A stretch of DNA of 64,000 nucleotides from positions 8,458,743 through 8,522,742 of the forward strand of contig CM035351.1 in NCBI GenBank assembly GCA_020137815.1, written 5' to 3'. The first letter of the stretch is position 1. The number at the start of each line of letters is the position of its first letter. Under the pieces are notes generated by a model. That model was given only the letters and a program-made list of their open reading frames with translations, did no database searches and was not told where the DNA came from. A program made the translations under genes and the position numbers. Of this stretch, positions 1-11,648 are shown piece after piece. The stretch is from Hormiphora californensis (lineage: Eukaryota; Ctenophora; Tentaculata; Cydippida; Pleurobrachiidae).

Positions 1-786
1 CCTCCCATCAATACAGGGACAGCTGAGACACCCCTTTGAGTAGACATCCCCATGTCGAATCGAGGTAGTATTACCCCCTCCAGTATCCACTAAACACCCC
101 TTGCACCCACGGTCCAGACACTCCAGACGATTATGTTTGCACGTGCACACCGAGCAGCCCAGAGAAGTGAGGGCCCGTGGTTGGTCACAATAACCCCCAC
201 TTGTGGCGGCCCATCTGCGACCCCTCGCCACCGTGAGAAGGTGGCCGCCACAGGAGGTCTGACAGCACCGCCCGGCCGGGGATGTGGCCGGATCGCACGT
301 ACTGGCAGTGACACAGGGCAGCTGCGAGGGATGGGGGCACGATGGGTTCCGTGCTGACGATGTGACTCCGCTGGTTAAACTGTTTAGAAGGAGTAACGGC
401 ATGAGCCAGATAAGGTACATTTTGTCGAGATCATATCATTGTGTCCTGGACGGGATTTCCATAACCCACTTCCAATACATTATCCTATACGGTGAGATAC
501 AGAGGTTAGTTTGTTTTGTTCAATCCCTTTTTAGGAGAGACACGGTCGAACAAATCAAGGGTAAGTTGCACATGGGGATTGCTATGGTAAAACGGGGGGA
601 TAGTCAGGGCAAGAAGCAACGGGAAAGCATTAACGCGTATTAGAAGCAATTCTATGGAGGTAGTGGACGTCATAGGGAGAATCTGGGAGCAAGAGTGGGG
701 AATTTTGGGTAAAAGAGGGCACATAATGCAAAATAAATCCACATGTCACGTAGGGAATATGTCAAAGAGATGAAGGCGGAGAAGTG

Positions 787-847
<61 letters not shown>

Positions 848-1339
848 AGAGATACAGAGAGAGAGGAGAGAGAATGGAGGGGGCGGCGTCTTTGAAAAGC
901 AATAAAGTACACTGTATGCGGGTTGTCAAATAGCGAACGGTACTTGGTACAGAATATAAAACTGTGTAAAAATGGAGAAAACCTACTTAGAATAAATTAA
1001 AGTTGACTACTGATTCACATTAGTTTCCCTCTAATTCTCAGTATTCTTAGTCTTGTCAAAAAAGCACTTGTATGACTATGTAGCGAAGTGTTGAAAAGAT
1101 ATGGGTTAAGAGAAGATTAGGAGATAGTCCTAATTTTCTGACTGGAGAGAAGGGTAGAAAAAGAGGAATACGTTCACAGTTCTGTGGAACTGAAGGACCT
1201 CTCTCAGGCAGGATAGGCTCCGAAGTTCATTGCGCGCGGTTCTGGTACGCTGACAACAGCTTACTTTAACTTGATGGCGCGCGTTCGGCAGCCCACTGCT
1301 TCGGTAGACCCCCTCTTCTCCACTCCACTCTTCACCCCA
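1..1339. other. non-coding, microsatellite-bearing stretch
   Basis: I see no convincing coding region here. The open frames on both strands are short and overlap each other, with no recognisable motif. The only clear structure is the GA array near position 800. The left edge of the window may lie inside an intron or spacer of a gene that is not visible. Confidence 0.5.
790..842. repeat. (GA)n microsatellite
   Basis: An essentially pure GA dinucleotide run of about 53 bp, followed by imperfect GA-rich sequence to about 880. It is the first of about 20 such arrays in the window. Confidence 0.95.
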
Positions 1340-1648
1340 TCATGATACCCTCTCACTCGGCAGCAGATCCCTGATAGAGATAATGTCCACCCGATAGGGG
1401 CTTGTATCTGTAATAGACCCATCACGACAATCAACAGTTACCATAACATCAGTACCATCGCGGGTGAGATGTGTTACTTGGACAGTTCCGTCGGCTCGGT
1501 GGATCAAATCAGGGTACTGGTCAAGAAGGCTCTTGTAGGTATCTGTAGAGATGGGGGAGGTGGTAGAGGGGCTGTTGGGTGCTGGGCAGGGAGGCGTGGA
1601 GGGAGAGAGGACATGGAGGGAGATAGATATCGAACACTCTTCCACCAT
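1340..1648 (-). CDS. hypothetical ORF or exon fragment, 102 codons
   Basis: I do not recognise this protein. The first 35 residues are rich in Pro, Ser and Thr. The rest reads like a compact domain, including HLTRDGTDVMVTVDCRDGS followed by YRVDIISIRDLL. It lies between GA-rich tracts, just downstream (in minus sense) of the retrotransposon remnant. It could be an exon of an unseen gene, part of another decayed element, or a chance ORF. No promoter, splice partner or polyadenylation signal was identified. Confidence 0.2.
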   Translation of the reverse strand: MVEECSISISLHVLSPSTPPCPAPNSPSTTSPISTDTYKSLLDQYPDLIHRADGTVQVTHLTRDGTDVMVTVDCRDGSITDTSPYRVDIISIRDLLPSERVS

Positions 1649-1671
1649 TCTTCCATGCTATAACTGTTATA

Positions 1672-1900
1672 TACAGAGAGAGGGAGAGAGAGAGATAGAG
1701 AGGGAGAGAGAGAGATAAAGAGATAGAAAGAGAGGGAGAGAGATAGAGTGAGAGCGGAAGAGAGAGAGAGAGAGAAATAAATAATCAAACATTGTCTAAT
1801 ATATCAGACGTACACACACACTGACACACATTACACAGTGCATGCACAGGCGGACAACATACAGAGAAAAGGGGAGATAGATGGGGAGAAAAAGAGAAAA

Positions 1901-1933
<33 letters not shown>

Positions 1934-1934
1934 A
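1672..1934. repeat. degenerate GA-rich tract
   Basis: Interrupted GA/GGGA repeats at about 1672-1775 and a purer run at about 1908-1934. ORFs rich in Ser-Leu across this stretch are translations of the repeat and not genes. Confidence 0.85.
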
Positions 1935-2053
1935 ACCTATGGAAACCTATGGAAAGAAGTTAGGCGCTAGGCGCCAGAGGTATACCTTTAATGAGGCAGA
2001 CCTGCGGAGATCCAGCTCAGGATACTGTTCTTGTTAGGACAGCGTGTATCCTC

Positions 2054-4955
2054 TTACTGGTGGGCTGTTGGGAAGTTAGAAAGGTAGGCATCCAGGGCAG
2101 ACTTTACTCCAGCGGCAGTCTCCCTGTCCTTGATGTTCCCAGGTACAGCGTTGAACAGTGCTAAGGAAGATGACGTGAACCCGTTGAATATGAGTGTATT
2201 CACTCCTTTCAGTCGGGCCTTCCCTAGCGGTCGTTCAGCAGTGGGTCCTCGCCTTAGGGACATACGGAGTTGATATCACCGTGGTTAGGTAACAGTCCCT
2301 TCCATATCTTCCACATAGTGAGGATTTTAAACCTCTCTCTTCGTCTTTGGAGCGACCAAAGACCCAAGGTCTTAAGGCGAGCCCAGTAGTCCATGTCCTC
2401 ACAACCTTTGATATTTGACGTGAAAGATCTCTGGACGGCTTCAACTCTTTCAATTTCACCAATGAGGTGAGGATCCCATAGAGGTGAGCAGTACTCTAAA
2501 AGAGGTCTCACGTAGGACTTGTAGAGTTGGAGCATATGATCCGGTTCTCTGGTCCGGAATGTTCTTAGTATCCATGAAGCCATTTTTCTAGCCTTCTTGG
2601 TAATGTCAGTTATGTGTGACTTCCAAGATAGGCCCGGATCAACATTTATACCAAGATCCCTTACACTTCAGATCCCACTACTTCGGTTTGTGGGTTCAGT
2701 GGTAGGGTTTTAAGTTCCTGGTTACTTCCGTGCTGCAATAGCTGGAACTTCTCAGCATTGAACTTCATACTGTTCAGTTCCGCCCACTCCTCGATCCTTT
2801 TCATGTCCTGTTAGGAGCAAGGACCTGTCCTCCTCGGTGGTGATGGTTTTATGGACTTTGCTGTCATCAACAAACATCTTCACCATACTGTGATGAGTAA
2901 CCGTTGGTAAGTCATTGATATAAACTAGAAAGAGGAGCGCCGCCAGTACAGTGCCCTGCGGTACTCCGGACAACACCCTTGCTTGGGAGGAGTGGATCCA
3001 TTGACCACCACGACTTGGGTTCTGTTCGAAAGAAAGCATTCCAGCCAAGCTAGCAGGGTACCTCCAATCCACAGAGCCCAATTTCTGAAGCAGTCTCTTG
3101 TGGCTCACTCGATCATATGCTTTGCTGAGATCCAGATACAGCACATCGACATTGTGGCCCTGTTCCAGATCATGTAGCACGTCATCCAAGTGTTGAGCGA
3201 GCTGGGTAAAACAGGAGTGTCCCGTTCTACTTCCATGTTTGATCTTTGGTGAAGAAGCCCGATTTCTCAACAAAGTCAGACATTTGAGATCGTATCACCC
3301 TTTCAGCTACTTTGGCCAGGTGCGATGTAACGACCACGGTCTATAATTTGCTGGGTCGCCCTACTACCCTTTTTAAACACTGGAACGATTGTCTGTTGTT
3401 TGAACAAGGGCGCTATGTCTCCTGTGTCCATAGATAACCGCCAAAGTGTGGCCATTACGGGTGAAAGTTGTGTTCCGCATTCCTTCAGCACAATAGAAGG
3501 AAATTTGTCCGGCCCAGGAGCAGAACTTGGAGATATAGCTTTGATTGCGGCCAGAACCAGCTCCGCTGAGAATTCTATATCTGTTAAGCAGTCACTTGTA
3601 GGTGCAGGAGGACCGTCATTAGGATCTTCCATAAGGTGGTCATTTTCAGGTATGCTAAATACACCTGTGTATTGTGACTGGAGTATCTCTGCCATTTTGG
3701 AGGGATCTGACTGCAGGGAACCGTCCATGTCATGCAATGGGCCTATATTACATGATGATACCTTCTTTCTATTAGCGTAGGAATAGAAGGCTTTAGGATG
3801 CGGCTTCATCTTTTTGAGAGCCTGGGTCTCTTCCTGATTACTTTGGTTAGCAATACTAGATCCCATTTCTAGCTCAATACTACCTAGCTTGGAGTACAGG
3901 CTGTCCAAAAGAACACTGTCATTAGGATTTCTCTCTTTAACAGCGTGGACTCTGCTGGTGAGGCACCTCTTTTTCCTTAGGAGAACTTGTCTGTCACGGG
4001 GGATCTTAGATCTCCTCTTGGAGGGCTTGTGTTCGGGGGCATGTTTTGCACAGATATGTGCCACTGTGTCACTGAAGAATTTCCAAGCAAGCTCCTGGGA
4101 TGGGGCGGATGTTACTGGGGTCCAGTCAACCTTTAGTAAATCCTCCCTTACAAGTTCCCAATTTGTTTTGTGTATATTTATCCTATCGAAAGTCGTCATA
4201 GGCACAAATGAATTGCTTGGGGCATCTCTAGGAAGAATGCCCTCTATTCCCGGGACTTCACTTGACCTTAGCGTGTAGCTTATCAGGTCATGGTCGGATA
4301 ACATGGTTTTGGTGACTTTAATATCATGAATCAAGTCTCCGTTATTAACCAAGACGAGATCCAGAATATTTTTTCCTGCTCTTGTTGGCTCATCAACTAT
4401 TTGCTCTAAAAGCAGGTCGTCCATGAGTCTGAATATAGATTCTGCAGCTGATCGTTCTGAGGCTAGGACGTTTCGGCCGGGGATGATAGAATCAGTGCTC
4501 CAGTCTACAAACGGCAGGTTGAAGTCGCCGGATATTACAACTGTGGCAGTTGGGTAGGCTGAGCAGAACTTCCGTACTGCTTCACAGCAGTTACTGAAGT
4601 GATCCGGGGGGCAGCGATGGTCCGGGTGAGAGAATGATGCAGGGGGTCTATAGACTCCTACAACAATAATGTTGGCTGATTCTATGAATACCATGGATGC
4701 TTCACAGTAGGATGAGCTAAAGATTTTATGTTCGCTCACAGCCAGGTCTGCCCTTGTATACACTGCCACACCTCCTTGTTTTCTCAGAATGCGGTCGGCT
4801 CTGTGTATGGTATACCCTTCAATCTCCACTTCTGCATCAAAAACTGTAGAATTGATATGTGTTTCAGTAAGTGTGAAGAGATGGTAAGAGAGAGAGAGAG
4901 AGATGAGTGCGAATAATAGGAGACGGACTGTAATACTCATCCTGTCAAAGTGCAA
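2054..4955 (-). mobile_element. decayed non-LTR (LINE) retrotransposon: endonuclease + reverse transcriptase
   Basis: Read on the minus strand, the 550-codon frame 4955-3303 carries an apurinic-type endonuclease domain with the family's expected motifs: TETHIN near the start, SGDFNLP in the middle and SDHDL near its end. A linker follows, then the first reverse-transcriptase blocks (SAPGPDKFPSIVLKE). The frame breaks near 3300 and resumes at 3273-2752 with YLDLSKAYDRVSH, SGVPQGTVLAALLFLVYIND and the catalytic FVDDSK (YADD-box variant). It breaks again, and further fragments at 2583-2254 and 2263-2054 give the C-terminal region (LYKSYVRPLLEYCSPLWDP). The endonuclease N-terminus seems missing at a GA-rich edge, so the copy is 5'-truncated. 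At least three frame breaks make it inactive. The layout is typical of CR1/Jockey-like elements; the clade is inferred only. Confidence 0.9.
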
Positions 4956-5006
4956 TGATCAATCTACTTTCAGCTGATTAGATTACCGTGCTAAGTGACG
5001 CTGTTG

Positions 5007-5072
<66 letters not shown>

Positions 5073-5780
5073 GAGAGATAGAGATAGAGAGAGAGTGAGG
5101 GAGAGTGAGAGTGAGAGAAAGGGTGGAGAGAAAGGGTGGAGAGAGGGGGAGGGGAAGAGAAATAAAAGGTGGGATAGAAAGGAAGAATCTAAGACAAGAG
5201 GAATAGAGCGAAAAAAGGCCAGTGGTGGGTGACAGTGAGATAAAAAAGAGAATCACAAAAAAGAAGGTAGAGACAGGATATAAAAGAGATAATTGTGGTA
5301 GAATTACGGAGAAACAGTAGTAAAGATAGACAAAATCCGTAGCTCGGTAGGACAGAGAGCATTTCTTGCACTGAATGTTGTTGGCCACACGATACAGTCT
5401 GAACACAGAACAAGTCACTTCATGGGAGAATGAGAGAGAGATTAAAATTAGGGTCTCGTGGCCTTGTTCAAAAAGCTAAACGGGATGGCCTGGTGTTGTT
5501 AATGGTATTGTCTTAATTTCGTGGCCGTGAGGGGGATTAAAGGGGCGCTTTAAAGAAGCCGAACTCCTTCACATGTAACACAGCCACACATGGAACAAAG
5601 ATATGACCCAGAACAAAAGACTGCACAGACGCGTCTAGACTTTGTAGAGAAATGGCCTGCCTTTGCATCTAAATATACTATCTCTCTCACACACACGACA
5701 TACAAAAACCATAGATCATCATCAATCAAGAAACATATCATTTCAAGGTATTCTAACCCAATTGTTTTGAAATACACTTA
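4956..5780. other. spacer between retroelement and AGK gene
   Basis: A (GA)n array runs from about 5007 to 5069, with GA-rich decay to about 5160. The remainder has only short overlapping frames and no motifs. It includes the 3' flank of the minus-strand AGK gene; I could not pick out a canonical polyadenylation signal with confidence. Confidence 0.6.
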
Positions 5781-6959
5781 CTATTGTTGTGGCAATAATT
5801 CCCGGACTTTCCTGGAAATCTCCTCCAAGAAACGTTCCACAGTTTTAGGCATCGGTGGTAAAACCTCTACTGTTTCAGGCGACGTAACTCTGGCCGTGGG
5901 AACAAATATTTCCTGCTCAGTCAATGACACAGAAATATTCCTAGAATCTACCTCCTCACCGTCAATCCACAACTTCCCCTCACCAGCCGGTTCTACCCTG
6001 ATATTGTCAACAACATGATGGGAACCCATTGATAACAGTTGTTCAACAACACTCCTAGTGTGGTGTTCCTCAATAGGCCGTGCTACACCATCCCAATAAT
6101 CACTAAACCCACTCACAGGCTTCTGTTTTATAACAGTTAAGGGTCCATCTCTATCTGGTAATACCAAACTAAGCGTCCCAAATGTTTGTTCGACGCCATT
6201 GTTCAATGAGGTAGAGATTGTTGAACCCCAAATGTCCGCATACCTTAGCATTCCATAACCGAGGGATAGGAGACCAAACATAGTGCTATTATCCCATATT
6301 TTGTTCCGCAGGTCAATAAACCGTTTTGACATTCCCCAACTGAGATATGATAGGGCGAAGATAGTTTTCCCGGAATCTGGTTTAATTTCCATAATTGGAA
6401 GATTCTCCGTGCGGCCCTCGACAACACACTTCACACTCTGACATATCCTGTCCACCCGAGACAAATGGTCCTCCGAATTAATGATGCGATTACAGAAGTT
6501 GTTCCTGTCTCCGATCGGAATGTACCCCACCGGCAACTCACACCCCGCCCTCCGAATTGAGGTAATGGTATCCTGCAGCATTCCATCTCCACCCGCCACC
6601 ACAAGGGCATCAGTACCAGTTGGGAGGTATTTTAGGAGGGAGCTAACATGCCCTTCGTAAGATGTGGGGACCACCACAAAGTTGATTCCACTCACTGACA
6701 ACATGGGCAGGGCAAACTTTTTAAAGGTCTTCTCTGCTTTCCCATTGCCAGCTGATCCGTTTAGAAAGATGACAATTTGTTTTGCTCGTTCCTCCGGGTG
6801 GATTTTCTTGAGGCTGTGGTGACGTAGTTGATGACAATATTTATGAAGGAGTAAGTTTTCATGGTACCGGTTGTATCCATATCTTCCTCCTGCTGCGGCG
6901 AGTAGAGAAAAGACAATACTCTTCTTCCAGTGCGTTCGGATAGTCTTGAAGAGCTTCAT
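5781..6959 (-). CDS. AGK: acylglycerol kinase, mitochondrial (AGK-like), intronless
   Basis: 392 codons without an intron. Members of this lipid-kinase family phosphorylate monoacyl- and diacylglycerol to lysophosphatidic and phosphatidic acid at the mitochondrial inner membrane, and in vertebrates AGK is also a TIM22 translocase subunit. The start at 6959 gives MKLFKTIRTHWKKSIVFSLL, a basic then hydrophobic N-terminus closely resembling AGK family N-termini. The DAGK-type catalytic loop appears as LVVAGGDGMLQDTITSI near residue 115, preceded by IVFLNGSAGNGKAEKTF. The frame stays open upstream to 7271, but that extension translates a GA microsatellite and is rejected. Length is close to the usual 400-420 residues. 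Oddities: the glycine loop reads GGDGM where the family has GGDGT, and the nearby segment reads GDRNNF. It is read in the same direction as WDR6. Confidence 0.88.
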   Translation of the reverse strand: MKLFKTIRTHWKKSIVFSLLAAAGGRYGYNRYHENLLLHKYCHQLRHHSLKKIHPEERAKQIVIFLNGSAGNGKAEKTFKKFALPMLSVSGINFVVVPTSYEGHVSSLLKYLPTGTDALVVAGGDGMLQDTITSIRRAGCELPVGYIPIGDRNNFCNRIINSEDHLSRVDRICQSVKCVVEGRTENLPIMEIKPDSGKTIFALSYLSWGMSKRFIDLRNKIWDNSTMFGLLSLGYGMLRYADIWGSTISTSLNNGVEQTFGTLSLVLPDRDGPLTVIKQKPVSGFSDYWDGVARPIEEHHTRSVVEQLLSMGSHHVVDNIRVEPAGEGKLWIDGEEVDSRNISVSLTEQEIFVPTARVTSPETVEVLPPMPKTVERFLEEISRKVRELLPQQ

Positions 6960-7120
6960 TTTTTCATTCTGCGATTCACTATAACACTTGAAATGCAACG
7001 GGTTAAAATGTGCAGAAGCACTAAGAGATATGGAGAGGATAGAGAAAGATATGGAGAAAGATATGGAGAGGTTAGAGAGAGAGAGAGAGAGGGAGAGAGA
7101 GAGAGAGAGAGATAGAGAGA

Positions 7121-7214
<94 letters not shown>

Positions 7215-7860
7215 TCCTCTTTTGATATGCCTGTGTGTGTACGATTTATAAAGAGGATCGGCGAGATACATAGCTCATCGCAAGCACTTTAAAGAGAGGA
7301 GATAAGATCAAAGCTCTATATCTCTTTCTGTATCTTCATTTCTCTCAGTCTCATCCCGTCTCAGTAAATATCTTTCTCTTTGTCATATCATTCTCTCAAT
7401 ATCTCTCACTCTCCCTCTCTTCCTCTATCTCTCAATATCTCACACTCACCCTCTCTCTATTTCTCAATATTTCTCACTCTCTTTCTTTCTCTGTTTCTAA
7501 GTCTCACTCTCTCGCTTTCTCTGTCTCTATGTCTCACTCTCTTGACCTCTGTAATTAATTTGCGGGTAGCGCTTTTAATTGAAGACAAAGATATTGGTAC
7601 GCATAGCAAACAAAAACACAAGGAGAGAGATAGAGGAAGCTTCTTGGTGACGCGTTGCCCTGCAGCAGTAGGAAAGACTCATGTTGGCAGTAAGTTGATC
7701 AGAGAAGAGAGATGATGAACATCACGGGGGGAGCATGGGTAGGTGATGATGGAGATCTGATATTTTAAAAAGCTGCAGCCCCCTCCCTACTATTAACACC
7801 TCCCGAGTTGCTGTCCTCATCCCATTATTCATCTCCTCCTCCTCCTTCTTCTCCAGAATA
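6960..7860. other. AGK upstream region / WDR6 3' flank
   Basis: Immediately upstream of the AGK start lies a long GA array (about 7074-7210), followed by CT-rich, imperfect tctctcaatat-type repeats from about 7310 to 7550. Both would be in the AGK leader or promoter. Nothing coding is seen. Positions about 7770-7860 should be the WDR6 3' untranslated region. Confidence 0.6.
7074..7210. repeat. (GA)n microsatellite, about 135 bp
   Basis: GA dinucleotide run with a few G substitutions, about 115 bp upstream of the AGK start codon. On the AGK sense strand it is a (CT)n tract. Confidence 0.95.
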
Positions 7861-10693
7861 TCATTCCCCTCCATACTCCTGACTAACAAGTCGGTGGGGA
7901 TCCTGAACGTCAGTATAGAAGCAGTTCAGGATATTCAGGTCGGGTACACTGATAAGACACATTCTCTGATCACTCCCCACTGTTACCACTCTGTCATGGC
8001 CTACTGGTGCCACCCCTATACCTGCTGAGAAATGGACAGTTTCGCCGGGTGCTCACTCCAATAGCCAGACTTCCTAGAGTTATATCCCCGTCATCTCCTA
8101 CAGTCACGATAACATCCTGACCAATCAGGGCCGTATCGTTCACTCCTGACTGATGGGCTCGGTAGGAACCAGAGGGGAGATTATGGTTACCACAAGTTGC
8201 AGCAGTGTGGTTCCCCGAAATGTGAAGACCGTGGATCATACCGAATGTCGTTGAGCACAACACGACTGCAGCAGTATCCCCTACAGCAGCAGGGCCCCCT
8301 CCGCGAATAACTCTGGTAATGCAGTTACCAAAATATTCCGACTTGAGAGGCGTAAATGTGTTGAGCCCTTCAGATGATCCTCTAAATGAGATGATAGTGA
8401 CACCTCCGTTTGACAGACCGGCCGCTATAAGAACTACCCCACCCTCCTCCCTAATATAACACAGACTGGTGACTCGCTGGTCGCTCTCCGGGGTGCGCAT
8501 ATCAAATTTATAGTTGCACCCATATCCCACTGGTAGGTGGGTGTCGGAGGGGAGACAATAATCTGACAGTAGATCCATATTTGATCTGCCCCACGCCCGG
8601 ATCGAGCCCCTTCCCCCGGCGCTAAAGAGAAATGATGGAGAAAGGCAGACCGATCGGATACTAGAGATATGGCCGGAATACCGAGATACCGCTGCTGAGG
8701 AAGGAGAGTGAGAGATAAGAGTGCAGTCCTCAGAGGCAGTAGTAAAGGAGGAAGGACCGGTAAACACGGCATCACAGATCTCCGCCCCGTGAGATGGAGG
8801 ACAGAGAACACGGGAGGAGGAGGATTCTCTGTAACTCTCAGAAATTACCCTCACAATAGATGTGTTTATGTATGCGAAATAAATGCAGGAGTTACGGGAT
8901 ATTAGCATATCCCAACTTCTGTGGGAGCCTCCACAGTGGGCAGAGAACAAGGACTGACCCGTCGCAGGGATGCCAAAGTGAAACATATCACTTTTAAAGT
9001 ATTTGGCTTTCGACCCATCGGAGGTGAGGTGCTCCAGCCAATTAACCCCGGGGATACCCCTCTCCTTACCAGTGATTACAACTTCATTATTCTTGGTTAT
9101 CTTTAGAAACCGTACCACCCCATCCCGACCTATAGACCGGACCTTGTCAGGCGACATGATAGTTAGTTGTGTGACACCATTATCCCCGTGCAGTCCTCGG
9201 ATGCTTGACAATGGGTGCATCACGCCCTGTTTATATAAATGTAGGCCGCCCTTTCTGTCTCCTGCTAGGAGCCGACCTCCAGATAATTCTAGAGCGGCCG
9301 TCACCCAGCGGTTCTTACAGGGCGGCAAGGCGAATGTTGCGGAGAGGGCGGCCACTCCCTCTGTCCTCCATAACCCGAGATGTCCACCCTCCTGACAGCT
9401 TAGAAAAGAGGAGGGAAAGAGGGAGGTGAGAGAATACACTTTACTGATATTTTCATTGTTCACCCGTTCTACAGTGTAGTCAACTTTATCAACCAGACAT
9501 ATCTCACCCCTCACTCCACCCACAACTATAACATCATCTAGCTGACAGAAAACTGAGTAAGATCCGAAATCTGATAGTATCGTTCTTGGCGGGATCTCTG
9601 GACCATGGACCTTTACGGTACCATCTGAATCACCGATAACCAACTCTCCTTCCCTGACCCAGGATACCCATTTAGGAGTTGAGCAGGGTAGTGTGTACTC
9701 TCTCCTCTGTCTATCCTCCAAGTCTACCACCACACTTACAATGCCACCATCCCAACCACCCGTTACAACTGTAAAGATGGAAGAGTCCTTAGCAACTTCG
9801 CCCCTAGCAACGTCACCCCTAGTAACGTCACCCTTAGCAAAGTCTCCCCTAGTAACCACAGCAACACTCCTGATACCATGGCCAGTATGGGGCGTCCACC
9901 GTTCCTCTTCCTTCCCTGAATCTCCTCTCCATACAACGACAGTGTTGTCCTCACCGCACGTCATCACCCTATCTTGGCCTAGAAGTGCTATCTTTAAAAC
10001 ACGGCCTGAATGGCCAAATAGTCTGTGAATTATACTTCCAGTGTGTCTATCCCACACAATCAATGCTCGATCATCTGATACAGTGTAGAGTCTATCTCCA
10101 GTTAGCTTGGCATCGAATATCACCCCCTTGTGACCCTTGTAGGAGCGCTGTATGGCGGTGGAGGTGAGGGGAGTCCAGAGGATCAACTCATTAAAAACAG
10201 TCCCGGAGCACACGGTGAGAGTGGAAGAAGAAGAGACAATACACCCTCCATATACAATGCAGGACACGTCACAGGAGATGCTTCTCTGCACCCGCAGCTT
10301 TGTGTCCAGAAGGGTGATGCTATTGTGTGAGAAGAGAAGGGCAAATAGGGCATCACACTCAATCCACTCAGAAGAGACAATCCAGTCAGACAATCGCCTC
10401 TCAGCCACACCCACCATTATATCCTTCTTCTCGGAAAGGGAAACCACAGCAACGCTCCTTCCTCCACCAACCAACACATGACCCCCCTCTTCCCCCTGTG
10501 GAGTGAGCACGTGGATGGCTTGGTGAGCGAACACCTTACAGGAGGTGGTCGAGTCTGGGATATAACAGGAGGAGGTGGTCGAGTCTGGAATGTAGGTGAG
10601 GTGTGAGGAACACGCTGCCAGGATCCCACCATCTCCAGGGAGTGGGAGAAGTGCGGTTACTGCAACTTTCGTCCTCGATACTTGACAAGCCAT
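7861..10693 (-). CDS. WDR6: WDR6-like WD-repeat protein (tRNA 2'-O-methylation cofactor), intronless, probable frameshift
   Basis: An 899-codon open frame runs 10693-7994. Several beta-propeller repeats are visible, e.g. GHKGVIFDAKLTGDRLYTVS then DDRALIVWD near residues 190-220, and GHSGRVLKIALLGQDRV then DNTVVVW. The segment CSGTVFNELILW near residue 165 is characteristic of the WDR6/Rtt10 family, which works with the FTSJ1/Trm7 methyltransferase at tRNA position 34. The frame ends at 7994, but another frame from about 8055 continues with GETVHFSAGIGVAPVGHDRV and VTVGSDQRMCLISVPDL to a stop at 7861-7863. This is plainly the missing last blade, so I infer a single-base frame error between about 7994 and 8056. 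Corrected length is about 944 residues (vertebrate proteins about 1120). A five-residue repeat (TRGDF/AKGDV/TRGDV/ARGEV) sits in one loop near residue 280. Confidence 0.85.
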
Positions 10694-11648
10694 ATATATT
10701 GCTATACAGGGAGAGAGAGAGAGAGATGGTGGGTGGGTGGGGTTTTAGCAAAACACACATACACACAGGGCGGGGCGGAAACACAATTCACGACGCTTGT
10801 CCCCTGTCTCATCTACAAAAAGCATAAATATCACACATACATAATACAAACATTACTCCGGTGGTACACACTCACACAGTAAAGACGTGTGTGTGTGCGT
10901 GTCAACCGTTATTTTCATTATATACAAATCAGTCAACATCTCATCATCAGTCATATTATCATTATTGTCATTCTTACTATAACATTTCTCGCTACGTAGG
11001 GTAGTAATTCTTGGAAAATTAGTAGTAATTCTTGGAAATCCCGCATAATAATTCATGTTCACGCAAACCCAGACAGAGATAGAGAGAGGAAAAGTGAGAG
11101 AGGGAGTGAGAGAAAAAGAAAGAAAATGAAAGAGAGTTAGTGAGAGAAAGGGAGAGAGAGAAGGAGAGAAGGGGTTGAGTAACGTGAGAACGTGAATGAA
11201 CGGACTATAAGAAGACAATATGAAAGGCGAGTTAAATAAAAGGGGAGCAAGGGAAATATAGTAGGACCTACATAAAGATTGATATGCGAGGAAAGACAAA
11301 GAGAACGGAGAGAGAATATGACTAGCCAGAATATGGGCGGTAGATCGGTAGAGAGGGAAAGATAATCATGATATAATGAGGGAGATGAGAAATAAAGAGA
11401 AGCAGAGAAGAGTTTGAACGGTTTGAAAACTGAGAAAGCACATCCGCGAAAAGATATAAACATTTTTGTGTGCGTGTTTAAATTGTTGAGGATGCTTGAT
11501 AATAGAATGTAAGAACCAAATTATACACTGCATGGCTACTAAAGCTCCCTCATTTGATGTTCCTTTCTCTTAAATATCTCTCTACATCTCTCGCTCTCTG
11601 TCTGTTAAAAAAACCCTCGCACACACACTCAAGAATGATGTAAAGTTT
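10694..11648. other. spacer between DCTN4 and WDR6
   Basis: Contains the presumed WDR6 promoter and leader next to 10694 (short GA run at about 10709-10726, CA-rich at about 10750-10770) and the DCTN4 3' flank. A degenerate GA/GAAA-rich tract spans about 11080-11410. A near-direct 19-nt duplication of a gtagtaattcttggaaa-type segment occurs at about 11000-11040. No coding region is seen. Confidence 0.5.

Noticed and set aside
6960-7271. 104-codon N-terminal extension of the AGK frame
   Set aside because: It is encoded by the GA microsatellite; the family-like N-terminus begins at the ATG at 6959.
9003-9395. Plus-strand ORFs of 60-130 codons across WDR6
   Set aside because: They are antisense shadows of the long WD-repeat frame.
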